Below are positions 34,295 through 42,731 of a stretch of 64,000 bases of DNA, in pieces; positions within the stretch are counted from its first letter, which is position 1, and each line of letters begins with the position of its first letter. The notes under the pieces are model-generated. The model saw only the letters and a program-made list of their open reading frames with translations, was not told the origin of the DNA and ran no database searches. Origin of the DNA: UBA6176 sp041688515 (GTDB lineage Bacteria > Verrucomicrobiota > Verrucomicrobiia > Limisphaerales > UBA9464). The position numbers and the translations under genes were made by a program. The stretch is taken from the NCBI GenBank assembly GCA_041688515.1, contig JBDNHZ010000185.1, forward strand, positions 3,423-67,422, written 5' to 3'.

Positions 34295-37200
34295 CTACTT
34301 GTTTTCGTCCAGAAGGTGAAGGACCCCCTGCAGCGGGATCTTCAGCCACGCCGGACGGTTGTTCAGTTCGTATCCGATCTCATAGATGGCTTTATTGAGC
34401 AGGTAGGCCTGCAGGACCATGCGCCGTTCCTCGGAGGTGGAGGGGAGGATCTCCGAACTACCCAGAGCCTTTAGGTAGGCCCGCAGGAAACTGGCGCTGA
34501 CGGCAAGGTTCCAGAAGCGCGCCCACGGTTCGTAGGTCGCCCGGTTCTCCGGCGACAGTCTCCCGCGCTCCACCTGCTGCTCCAGTCCGAAGTAGGCGGC
34601 GTAGTGGAAGGACCGGATCATTCCCGCCACGTCGCGCAGCGCCGACCGCTTGATGAGACGTTCGCTCAGGGCCACCGCGGGCTCACCTTCGAAATCGATG
34701 ATGACGAAGTCCTTGCCTGTCCAGAGGACCTGGCCCAGGTGATAGTCGCCGTGAATGCGGATCCGCCGGGCGCTGATGTTGCGCTGGAACAGGGGCTTGT
34801 ACCGGTTGATGATCTCGCCCTCGAGCGCGCCGACCTTAGCCGCCATCGGCGCGACGTCCGCGGGAAGCGTCTTGATCTGCTTGCGCAGCACCCGGAGGTT
34901 CTGCGACGCAAGATTGCGCATCGACTGGAACAGCCCGCGCAGGTAGTGCGGCGTGAAGGGTTCGGAGGCGAAGCTCGTATCCTCCGGCTCGGACGCCAGC
35001 GCGAGGTGCATGGCGGCGGTGCGCTCACCCAGCATCCGGGCGGACTCCAGGTAGGTGCCGACGGTTTCCTGCACGATAGAGGAAGGCTCCTCGCCGCTGA
35101 GGCGGAACAAGTCGCCGCCCATGGCCGGCGGCTTTTCGCCCTTCGCATGGAGCACGCCCACGCGGTCGTAGTAACGACCCAATGCGTCCAGGGCGACCTC
35201 CCAGGCATCCTTCGCGTTCGGAACGAATCCTGAGATGATGGCGAGGCTGCTCCGCTCGCCGTTGGAGGCGTGATACTCCAGCGCTCCGGCCAGCGGGGCC
35301 ACGTTCGGGAACTTCTTTTCCGTAAGGAACCGTCCGATCTCCAGGTCGGGATTGATCCCCACGTCCAGGCGCCGGAACAGCTTCATCATGAGCTTGTCTC
35401 CGAACAGTACCGACGAGTTGCTCTGCTCCGCCTTGCCGAGCGTGGGAGTCGGGGCCTTGGCTGCCCCCAGGATGCTCCGCATCGCGAGGGTGCGCGAACC
35501 TTCGACCACGCCCTGCGCCCCCGCGCTGCGGCCGCCCTTGGAGGCCATTCCCAGCAGCGCCTTGCAGAAGGCCGGGCTCCCCAGCGCGTCGTGCAGGACC
35601 CCGGCGGGTCCGCCTTCCACCTTCAGGTCGGCGATGACCAGCCGGGGCGAATTCTCGCGGAGCTGTTGGGCGTCCTTGCCGGACGCGAATGCCAGCGGCA
35701 TGGAATACAATTCCGGATCCCCCTGCACATAGTCCACCAGCAGGAGCGTCAGGTAACCCAGTTCCTTCCCATCCGCCGGCACCGGTGCGGCTTCCTTGAG
35801 GGTGAGCGACTTGATCTCCTTGGCCTTCCCCCCGAACCACCGTTGGGCCCGGACATAGTCCGGCAGCAAGGCTTCCAAGGCGGTTTTGGACCTTCCTTTG
35901 AACACATCGGACCACTCGTTCATCACCGTCAACGACCGTGCCGCCAGCGGCCCATTGGACAGGGTTGCCGAAACATCGGCCTGCTTGTTCTCCAGCGAGA
36001 ACCAGTAGAACGCGTGCGGCCCCATCGTAATCAGGTACGGCTTGTCGGTGATGGGCGGGAAATCCGTGCGGCCGAACAGCTCGACCGGCACCATCTTGTC
36101 GAAGGCGGAGAGATCCAGTTGGACCGGTTGCACGAAGCGCGACAGGTTGGCCACGACCAGCAGGGTCTCCTTCTCATGCCGCAGGACATAGCAGAGGATC
36201 CTGCGGTTTTCGGGTTGGAGGAACTCGCATTTTCCCTCGCCCAGAGCGCGCCACTTCTTCCGAAGCGCCAGCAGGCGGCGGGTCCACCACAGCAGGGAAT
36301 GGGGGTTGCCCATCTGGCCTTCCACGTTCACCGCCTCATAGTGGTACTCCGGGTCGTAGATGATGGGCAGGTAAAGGGCCTGCGGATTCGCACGTGAGAA
36401 GCCGGCATTCTTGTCGGAACTCCACTGCATGGGCGTCCGCACCCCATTACGATCCCCGAGGAAGATATTCTCACCCATGCCGATCTCGTCCCCGTAGTAG
36501 AGGACGGGCGTGCCCGGGAGGGAAAAGAGTAGCGCGTTGAGCAACTCGATGCGCTTGCGATCGTTTCCGAGCAGGGGCGCGAGCCGGCGGCGGATGCCCA
36601 GGTTCAGCCGGGCCTGGTGAACGTTGGCGTACATGCGGTACATGTAGTCACGCTCCTCGTCCGTCACCATTTCCAGCGTCAGTTCATCGTGGTTGCGCAG
36701 GAACAGTGCCCACTGGGCGGTCTCCGGGATCGCCGGCGTCTGCTCAAGGATGTCCACGATGGGGGTGCTGTCCTCCATGCGAAGCGCCATGAACAGGCGC
36801 GGCATGAGGGGAAAGTGAAAGGCCACATGGCACTCGTCGCCCTTGCCTTCACCGAAGTACGCCACGGCGTCCTCCGGCCACTGGTTGGCCTCGCCCAGCA
36901 TCATACGGTCCCCGTACTTCTCGTCCACGTGGGCGCGCAGCCTCTTCAGGGCCCCGTGGGTCTCCTTGAGGTTCTCGCAGCTCGTGCCCTCGCGCTCGAA
37001 GAGATAGGGCACAGCGTCCAGCCGGACGCCGTCCACGCCGAGATCCAGCCAGAAATCCATCACCTTGATCATCTCGTCGAAGACCTCGGGATTATCGAAA
37101 TTGAGGTCCGGCTGGTGCGAGAAGAAACGGTGCCAATAATACGCTCCGGCCACATGGTCCCAGCTCCAGTTCGACACCTCGACATCCTTGAAGATGATGC

Positions 37201-37666
37201 GGGCCTCCTTGTACTTCTCCCGGGTGTCGCTCCAGACGTAGAAATCCCTCCACCGACTGCCCGGCTTGGCGCGGCGCGCACGCTGAAACCACGGATGCTG
37301 GTCTGAGGTGTGGTTCATCACCAGCTCGGTGATGACCCGCAGCCCCCGCTGATGGGCTTCGCGCAGGAAAACCTTGAAGTCCGCCAGGGTGCCGTAGTTG
37401 GGATGGACGGTGAAGTAGTCGGCGATGTCATATCCGTCGTCACGCAGTGGCGACGGATAGAACGGCAGGAGCCACAGCGCGGTGACACCCAAGTCCTTCA
37501 GGTAGTCCAGCTTGCTGGTCAGTCCCTTGAAATCCCCGATGCCGTTCCCGTCGCTGTCGCAGAATGCACGGACGTGCAGCTCGTAGATGACACCGGATTT
37601 ATACCACAATGGATCCCGATCCAGACCCGGGTTGTTAGCTTTCTTGCTCGGCCTGATTTTTGCCAT
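34295..37666 (-). CDS. treS: Trehalose synthase fused to maltokinase
   Basis: A bifunctional protein of 1123 residues, the usual size of the TreS-Mak fusion. The GH13_16 trehalose synthase half (about 1-560) carries FYPSPLRDDGYDIADY, LVMNHTSDQHPWFQ, nucleophile Asp217 in GVDGVRLDAVPYL, acid/base Glu259 in MLGEANQWP and Asp327 in FLRNHDELTLE. The kinase half (about 590-1123) contains RAQRWFGGKAKEI, the phosphate-transfer loop IHGDYHLGQVLW and the metal-binding VIIDFEGEP. TreS isomerises trehalose and maltose; the kinase makes maltose 1-phosphate, the substrate of GlgE, encoded directly upstream with a 28-base gap. Confidence 0.97.
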   Translation of the reverse strand: MAKIRPSKKANNPGLDRDPLWYKSGVIYELHVRAFCDSDGNGIGDFKGLTSKLDYLKDLGVTALWLLPFYPSPLRDDGYDIADYFTVHPNYGTLADFKVFLREAHQRGLRVITELVMNHTSDQHPWFQRARRAKPGSRWRDFYVWSDTREKYKEARIIFKDVEVSNWSWDHVAGAYYWHRFFSHQPDLNFDNPEVFDEMIKVMDFWLDLGVDGVRLDAVPYLFEREGTSCENLKETHGALKRLRAHVDEKYGDRMMLGEANQWPEDAVAYFGEGKGDECHVAFHFPLMPRLFMALRMEDSTPIVDILEQTPAIPETAQWALFLRNHDELTLEMVTDEERDYMYRMYANVHQARLNLGIRRRLAPLLGNDRKRIELLNALLFSLPGTPVLYYGDEIGMGENIFLGDRNGVRTPMQWSSDKNAGFSRANPQALYLPIIYDPEYHYEAVNVEGQMGNPHSLLWWTRRLLALRKKWRALGEGKCEFLQPENRRILCYVLRHEKETLLVVANLSRFVQPVQLDLSAFDKMVPVELFGRTDFPPITDKPYLITMGPHAFYWFSLENKQADVSATLSNGPLAARSLTVMNEWSDVFKGRSKTALEALLPDYVRAQRWFGGKAKEIKSLTLKEAAPVPADGKELGYLTLLLVDYVQGDPELYSMPLAFASGKDAQQLRENSPRLVIADLKVEGGPAGVLHDALGSPAFCKALLGMASKGGRSAGAQGVVEGSRTLAMRSILGAAKAPTPTLGKAEQSNSSVLFGDKLMMKLFRRLDVGINPDLEIGRFLTEKKFPNVAPLAGALEYHASNGERSSLAIISGFVPNAKDAWEVALDALGRYYDRVGVLHAKGEKPPAMGGDLFRLSGEEPSSIVQETVGTYLESARMLGERTAAMHLALASEPEDTSFASEPFTPHYLRGLFQSMRNLASQNLRVLRKQIKTLPADVAPMAAKVGALEGEIINRYKPLFQRNISARRIRIHGDYHLGQVLWTGKDFVIIDFEGEPAVALSERLIKRSALRDVAGMIRSFHYAAYFGLEQQVERGRLSPENRATYEPWARFWNLAVSASFLRAYLKALGSSEILPSTSEERRMVLQAYLLNKAIYEIGYELNNRPAWLKIPLQGVLHLLDENK

Positions 37667-37696
37667 GGTAGAGGAGTGAAAGTGACGTAAGGGGGA

Positions 37697-39712
37697 TCAA
37701 AGATAATAATCGAAGCTTTCTTCCGTGCAGACCCGGCGTCGCAGGCGGAAGACATGGGCGGGGGCAAACGCCGGGTCCAGTTGCACGAAATTCCGGGCGC
37801 CGTTCCACAGGTATCGCCCATCGGTCAGGAGGTCATGCACCTGGTAGCTACCGGTCGGAGCGATATCCCACTCCTCCACCGGAAGCGTCAGCCAACCGCT
37901 CTGGACGTGATGGGGATCCAGATTGACCACCACGAGGATGAGGTTGTCGGACCCCTCCGCGGATTTGCTGAAGGCGATCATCTGGTCGTTGTCGGTGGGG
38001 TGGAATTCCAGGCCGTCGTTCCGGTGCAGCGCGGGATTGTCACGACGGATCTGGTTCACGCGGCGGATCAGCTCCGTCAGATTGCCCGGAAGATTCAGGT
38101 TCCAGGAGCGAATCTCGTACTTCTCCGAATCAAGATATTCCTCGGCACCGGCGGCCCGGGACTGGTTCACGCACAACTCGTACGCAGGCCCGTAGATTCC
38201 GTAACTGGCGCCGAGCGTGGCCGCCAGAATGAGCCGCGACATGAACGCGGGGCGTCCCCCATATTGCAGGCTGAGCGGGAGGATGTCCGGAGTATTCGGC
38301 CACAGGTTCGGCCGGAGAAATTCGCTCACCTCGGTGCGCGTGAGCTCCGTCAGGTACTCCGTCAACTCCTTCTTGGTGTTGCGCCAAGGGAAGTAGTTGT
38401 AGGACTGCGTGAACCCTGCCTTGGCCAGCCGGTACATGACCTTGGGACGGGTGAAGGCCTCGGACAGGAAGATCATCTCCGGGTGCTTCTTCTTCAGCTC
38501 CGTGATGCACCACTGCCAGAACGGAAATGCCTTGGTATGGGGATTGTCGACGCGGAACACTGTTACCCCCTGCCCATGCCAGAATTCGAAGACACTCTTC
38601 AATTCCAGCCACATCGCCTTCCAGTCGCCACTCTCAAAGTCGAACGGATAGATATCCTGGTATTTCTTCGGGGGATTCTCGGCGTACTGGATGGAGCCAT
38701 CCGAACGTTGGCGGAACCAGTCCGGATGCGCCTTCACGTACGGATGGTCCGGCGCGCATTGGAACGCGATATCCAGCGCGATCTCGATCTTCAACTCCCG
38801 CGCCCGCATCACAAGACGACCGAAATCTGCCAGTGTTCCAAGCTCCGGAAGGATCGACTTGTGCCCGCCTTCAATGGCCCCGATGGCCCACGGACTGCCC
38901 GGCTCACCCGGCTGGCATTCGGGATTGTTGTTCTTCCCCTTGCGGAAGGCCCGGCCGACCGGATGGATCGGCGGGAGATAAAGGACGTCAAAACCCATTT
39001 CCGCCACCCGAGGCAGATGGTCGATCACATCGTCCAGAGTTCCATGTTTCCCGTCCTTTCCGAGCGATCGGGGGAACAATTCATACCACGCACCGAATCG
39101 AGCGAGCTCCGGATCAACGGTGATGCACAACTCCCTGACATACCGGGTCGAACGTTGCCGGTCCGGATTGGCCGCCATCAATGCGGCCAACTGGGGCGAC
39201 AGGGCGAGCGCGATGCGGCTTTCCAGTCCGGACGGATCCTGCTCGGTCAACGCCCGGGCCGACGCCGTCAGTTGCAGCGTTCCTTCCTGGACGGCCCGCC
39301 TTGCGGCGGCACCGACCAACCGCGCACCGTCCCGGAGATCCACCGAGAGGTCCTGCCCGGCCTTGTGCTTCTTGGCCAGGTCATGCTGCCACGACTTGAA
39401 ATGATCAACCCACGCCAGGACGGTATAGCGGTATCCGCCCATTCCGGTGACCTCGAACCGCCCCCGCCATCGGTCGTTTACCAGCGGCACCATCGGGACT
39501 TCACTCCAGTCCGTTTCGCCCTCCTTCCGATAAAGCAGCACCGCAGCGATAAGGTCATGACCGTCGGTGAAGATGTCCGCCTCGACCTCGACGTGATCAC
39601 CGACGGTACGCTTGATCGCAAACTGTCCGGCCTCGATCTCCGGACGCACCTCCGAAATGACCACTCGGCAGTCACCATCCAATTTTTCAGCTGATTTCTT
39701 AGAATCCGACAT
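37697..39712 (-). CDS. glgE: Alpha-1,4-glucan:maltose-1-phosphate maltosyltransferase
   Basis: A 671-residue GH13_3 enzyme that extends glucan by maltosyl units from maltose 1-phosphate. An N-terminal beta domain and helical insertion (about 20-200) precede the barrel: FGAWYELFPRSLG, VLYLPPIHPVGRAFRKGKNN, IALDIAFQCAPDHP, nucleophile Asp389 in VFRVDNPHTKAFPFW, acid/base Glu418 in FLSEAFTRP, then FTQSYNYFPWR. It heads the long minus-strand series and lies 153 bases after the response regulator stop, so that gap probably holds an operon promoter. The enzyme allows glycogen synthesis without GlgA. Confidence 0.97.
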   Translation of the reverse strand: MSDSKKSAEKLDGDCRVVISEVRPEIEAGQFAIKRTVGDHVEVEADIFTDGHDLIAAVLLYRKEGETDWSEVPMVPLVNDRWRGRFEVTGMGGYRYTVLAWVDHFKSWQHDLAKKHKAGQDLSVDLRDGARLVGAAARRAVQEGTLQLTASARALTEQDPSGLESRIALALSPQLAALMAANPDRQRSTRYVRELCITVDPELARFGAWYELFPRSLGKDGKHGTLDDVIDHLPRVAEMGFDVLYLPPIHPVGRAFRKGKNNNPECQPGEPGSPWAIGAIEGGHKSILPELGTLADFGRLVMRARELKIEIALDIAFQCAPDHPYVKAHPDWFRQRSDGSIQYAENPPKKYQDIYPFDFESGDWKAMWLELKSVFEFWHGQGVTVFRVDNPHTKAFPFWQWCITELKKKHPEMIFLSEAFTRPKVMYRLAKAGFTQSYNYFPWRNTKKELTEYLTELTRTEVSEFLRPNLWPNTPDILPLSLQYGGRPAFMSRLILAATLGASYGIYGPAYELCVNQSRAAGAEEYLDSEKYEIRSWNLNLPGNLTELIRRVNQIRRDNPALHRNDGLEFHPTDNDQMIAFSKSAEGSDNLILVVVNLDPHHVQSGWLTLPVEEWDIAPTGSYQVHDLLTDGRYLWNGARNFVQLDPAFAPAHVFRLRRRVCTEESFDYYL

Positions 39713-39865
39713 AGGCAGGTTGAAGTTTTCCGGACGGGTTGGAGCGGTCCGTCGTTATCAAATCCTGACCGATGACCCCGTTCTTGACCACCCGTGACTT
39801 CCCGTGCCAGGCCTCAGTGAAAGGCTTATCGGGGGGCGGAGGGCGTCGGGATCCGTCGCCGTCAT

Positions 39866-40546
39866 TCAACCGATCGCCTCGACCCAGAGCACCGCGTGGC
39901 GGGTGAGTTCGGGACCGGTCTTGAGACGTAGCTTCCGTTTGATGCTGGCGCGATGGGCTTCGACTGTCTTTCCGCTCATGCTGAGGCGCCGGGAAATCAT
40001 CTTCGTCTCCACGGCCTGGCCGATGAGCGCAAAAACCTCCAGTTCACGATCGGTGAGCAGTTCCACCGGGGAAATCGGTCCCGCCCGTTGCTGTTTGCCG
40101 CCCAGGCTGCCGAGCAGGCGGGTGGAGACTTCATCGCTGAGATGGATCTGCCCGACCAGGACTCGACGGATGGCCGTCAGCAGCGCCTCGCTGCTTGCCT
40201 GCTTGGAGACATAGCCGCGCCCCCCCGCGCGGAGCACGCGCTCGGCGAAGAGCGATTCATCGTGCATGGAAAGCACGAGCACCGGCAGGCCGGGACGCAG
40301 GGCGGCGATGTCCCGGATGAGTTCGAGTCCGTTGCGGCCGGGTAGATTGATATCGACCAGCACCAGGTCCGGGTTGAGCCGGCCGACAGCGTCCACGGCT
40401 TCACCCGCATCCACCGCCTCGCCACAGACCACGAGGTCCGCCTCGCGGTTGATCTGCGTGGTCAATCCCTCGCGAAGCACGGCGTGGTCGTCCACGACCA
40501 GGATTCTGCGGCGGGCGGGCGTGGTCTGGGGAGGGGGGGCGGGCAT
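39866..40546 (-). CDS. NarL/FixJ-type response regulator
   Basis: A 226-residue protein with an N-terminal receiver domain (RRRILVVDDHAVLREGL, phospho-acceptor Asp65 in LVLVDINLPGRNG, conserved Ser/Thr at VLVLSMHDE and Lys at YVSKQAS) and a C-terminal LuxR-type HTH (LLTDRELEVFALIGQAVETKMISRRLSMSGKTVEAHRASIKRKL). The sensor kinase gene ends 21 bases upstream. Both lie directly before glgE in the same orientation, so control of the glucan/trehalose operon is an attractive inference. Confidence 0.94.
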   Translation of the reverse strand: MPAPPPQTTPARRRILVVDDHAVLREGLTTQINREADLVVCGEAVDAGEAVDAVGRLNPDLVLVDINLPGRNGLELIRDIAALRPGLPVLVLSMHDESLFAERVLRAGGRGYVSKQASSEALLTAIRRVLVGQIHLSDEVSTRLLGSLGGKQQRAGPISPVELLTDRELEVFALIGQAVETKMISRRLSMSGKTVEAHRASIKRKLRLKTGPELTRHAVLWVEAIG

Positions 40547-40567
40547 GTCGGTGGGAGTGTTGAAAGC

Positions 40568-42052
40568 TCAATGCCGGCAGAGGCGCTCATCAACCGGCGG
40601 TAATGGCACGGTGCAGACCACCTCGGTGCCGTGCGGGCGACGCGGCCGCACCTCCAGGTGCCCACGGATTAATCCGGCCCGATGCTGCATGATGTGCAAC
40701 CCGAGCCCGCGCCGGCGCGGTGAAAGCGGGCCGATGCCGCGGCCGTCATCGACAATGCCCAGGGTCAGCCGTTTCGCGGTGGTGCGCAGCGAAAGGACGA
40801 TGACCCGAGGACGCGCGTGCTTCACGGCGTTGTTCACCGCCTCCTGCGCGATGCGGTACAGGTGTCCTGCCACGAGCGTGTCATGGACCAGCGCTGGGGC
40901 CCGACTGCTCATGCGGCAACGAATCCCCCTCAACTCGGCGGTCTGCGCGGCCAGTTCGGACAAGGCGTCCATCAGGCCCTCGGGTGCCTCGGCGATGGGG
41001 GACAATCCCCGCGCCATGCGCCGCGTCGCCTCGATGGCCCGGCGCATCAGGTCGAAGATCCGGCCCGCAGCCGCAACCTCGGGCGCCGAACGTTCGGCCA
41101 GTTTCTGCCTTAGGACGTTGCTGAGGTACGCGATGCCGCCCAGTTGCTGTCCAAGCCCGTCGTGAAGTTCATGGGCAAAAATCCGGCGTTCACGGTCGCT
41201 CGATTCCAGCAATTCGCGCTCGAGCTGGCGGCGTCGGGAAATGTCACGCACGAACCAGCGGGTGTGAACCAGCCGACCCTTCTCCCAGTGACCGTCGGCG
41301 TCCACGAGCACAAAGCGAACGTCCCCCTTCGCGGCATGAAACTCCGTGGCGAAATGGATGACGGTCTCGCGGCGCGCCAAGCGTTTCAGCAGCTCGTCGG
41401 GAACCCGAGCCTCTGGATGAAAGGAGTGGATCGGGCGGTCCACGACATCCTCGGCGCGACGTTCCAGCAGAGCGGTGAACGCCCGGTTTGCCCGCAACAC
41501 CACGCCCTCCGGCGACACGAGGACCAGTCCGACGGATGCATGCTCGAAAAGGTCGTCCAGCTCCGCCTCGCGCCGCACGAGGGCGTCGCCCAGCCGCCGC
41601 TGCGCGGTGATGTCCCGAGCGATCGTCGAGAACCCATTGAGACGGCGGTCGGAATCGTAAACCGGGGATAACGTCAGCGAGACCCGGATGCGTTGTCCGT
41701 CCTTGCGCAGCCGCTCCGTTTCGAAGTGCTCCACCACCCGGCCCCGGCGCAGGCGCGCCAGTAGCCCCTGGTATTCGTCTTCCGCACCGGCCGGCAGCAG
41801 CGACCGGCTGGAGCGTCCCAACATCTCGCTGGCAGTGTATCCAAAGATGCGCGCCGCGGCGGCGTTCCAGGTCGTGATGATGCCTTCGAAGGTGCGGCAG
41901 AAGATGGCGTCGCTGGAATGCTCCACGATGGCGGCGAGCTGGCCGTGGGGGTCGGGGACGTCGGCGACGACAGCCCCCGGACGCGGCGCGGTTTTGCCGC
42001 GTGCCGCCACCCGTTTCCTTGCAGGCGGGCGCCCCGCGGGCGACTGCTTCAC
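40568..42052 (-). CDS. PAS-containing sensor histidine kinase (HisKA_3, NarX/DegS type)
   Basis: About 494 residues. There are two PAS domains: one from near residue 35 (AAIVEHSSDAIFCRTFEGIITTWN ... IFGYTASEMLG) and one from near 165 (LFEHASVGLVLVSPEGVVLRANRAF). A HisKA_3 dimerisation/phospho-acceptor segment (ERRIFAHELHDGLGQQLGGIAYL, His in HELHDG) and a HATPase_c domain (HLYRIAQEAVNNAVKHA, GIVDDGRGIG, GLGLHIMQHRA) follow. No transmembrane segment is seen, so it senses a cytoplasmic cue. The start is uncertain: the frame is open to a TTG at 42226, and the GTG at 42052 is a guess. It pairs with the adjacent NarL-type regulator. Confidence 0.9.
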   Translation of the reverse strand: MKQSPAGRPPARKRVAARGKTAPRPGAVVADVPDPHGQLAAIVEHSSDAIFCRTFEGIITTWNAAAARIFGYTASEMLGRSSRSLLPAGAEDEYQGLLARLRRGRVVEHFETERLRKDGQRIRVSLTLSPVYDSDRRLNGFSTIARDITAQRRLGDALVRREAELDDLFEHASVGLVLVSPEGVVLRANRAFTALLERRAEDVVDRPIHSFHPEARVPDELLKRLARRETVIHFATEFHAAKGDVRFVLVDADGHWEKGRLVHTRWFVRDISRRRQLERELLESSDRERRIFAHELHDGLGQQLGGIAYLSNVLRQKLAERSAPEVAAAGRIFDLMRRAIEATRRMARGLSPIAEAPEGLMDALSELAAQTAELRGIRCRMSSRAPALVHDTLVAGHLYRIAQEAVNNAVKHARPRVIVLSLRTTAKRLTLGIVDDGRGIGPLSPRRRGLGLHIMQHRAGLIRGHLEVRPRRPHGTEVVCTVPLPPVDERLCRH

Positions 42053-42624
42053 CGGGCCGTTCAGTTTCGATCTCAACCGCGGTATTTTAGGTGGGTTCCG
42101 ACCGGAACACAGCAAAGAAGAAACGATCACAAACGGGTGGATTGTCGAGTCCGGGCGCTTTTCGAGGTTTACGAAGAGAGGGTTGCCGCAAAGCGCGATG
42201 CCGGCCTGGGCAGGCGGTCCATTCAAGATCTGGAATCGCGTCCACGACTATCGACAGGTCGAAGGGAGATGAGGTGGGGTATGAGGCTTTCGATATGCCC
42301 TGACACTTTGGACTGGGGCAGCCCTCTGCCGCTTTCTCGTGACCGGGCGCGGGTCAATGAAATGAACCCCCGATTCGTTGGGGGCGTGCCGTCTTACTTC
42401 CGGAATAAACACGCCCCGAAAATCCAAGACACCCTCCATGTAGCCTGCCGGCCATCCGGTGCATCCGCGGTCGGACTCGCTTTATCAAAATCGTCATCAT
42501 CGAGTTCGTTGCTCGGTGGAGTCCATGCTCTCCATGCAAATGGTCGTCTTGTCTGTTGCGATTCAAAGCGTTGGTAGTGAGCATCCAACCGTATGTTCGC
42601 GAACCAAGGCGAAGTACCCGGTTT
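42053..42624. other. Non-coding interval at the island's right edge
   Basis: No recognisable gene. The first part is upstream of the sensor kinase and may contain its promoter and true start codon (the frame stays open to 42226). The middle (about 42300-42600) is less GC-rich than its surroundings, with no family similarity in any frame. The interval ends at the tRNA-Asp 3'-end repeat. Confidence 0.45.
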
Positions 42625-42663
42625 GGGTTCGAGCCCCGCCACCCCCCGCCCCTTTCCCGCGGA
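42625..42663 (+). repeat. attR-like copy: truncated tRNA-Asp 3' end
   Basis: A copy of 16129-16166: T-arm GGGTTCGAG, the 3' acceptor strand and the trailer CTTTCCCGCGGA, with three substitutions and one extra C. No D-arm, anticodon arm or 5' acceptor strand is found upstream, so it is not a complete tRNA. The CCA is changed to CCC, consistent with loss of selection. The match extending 12 bases past the tRNA argues against chance similarity between tRNA T-arms. Confidence 0.72.
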
Positions 42664-42667
42664 GACG

Positions 42668-42696
42668 AAGACCGGCCATTCGGCCGGTCTTTTGTT
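42668..42696 (+). terminator. Intrinsic terminator, probably the original tRNA-Asp terminator
   Basis: AAGACCGGCC (42668-42677) pairs perfectly with GGCCGGTCTT (42682-42691) around ATTC, followed by TTTGTT. It lies 5 bases after the truncated tRNA repeat and serves no intact plus-strand gene, whereas the functional tRNA-Asp at 16078-16154 lacks such a hairpin immediately downstream. Confidence 0.85.
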
Positions 42697-42731
42697 GTCT
42701 CGATCCGGCCAAATCGGACTTCCATCGCCTG

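Noticed and set aside
37754..39694. 646-codon plus-strand frame opposite glgE
   Set aside because: Antisense shadow of glgE with no recognisable motif.
42558..42650. A complete second tRNA at the right repeat
   Set aside because: No 5' acceptor strand, D-arm or anticodon stem can be placed upstream of the T-arm-like sequence; only the 3' fragment is present.
42354..42725. 123-codon minus-strand frame over the right repeat and terminator
   Set aside because: It crosses the tRNA-derived repeat and the hairpin and shows no protein-like pattern.
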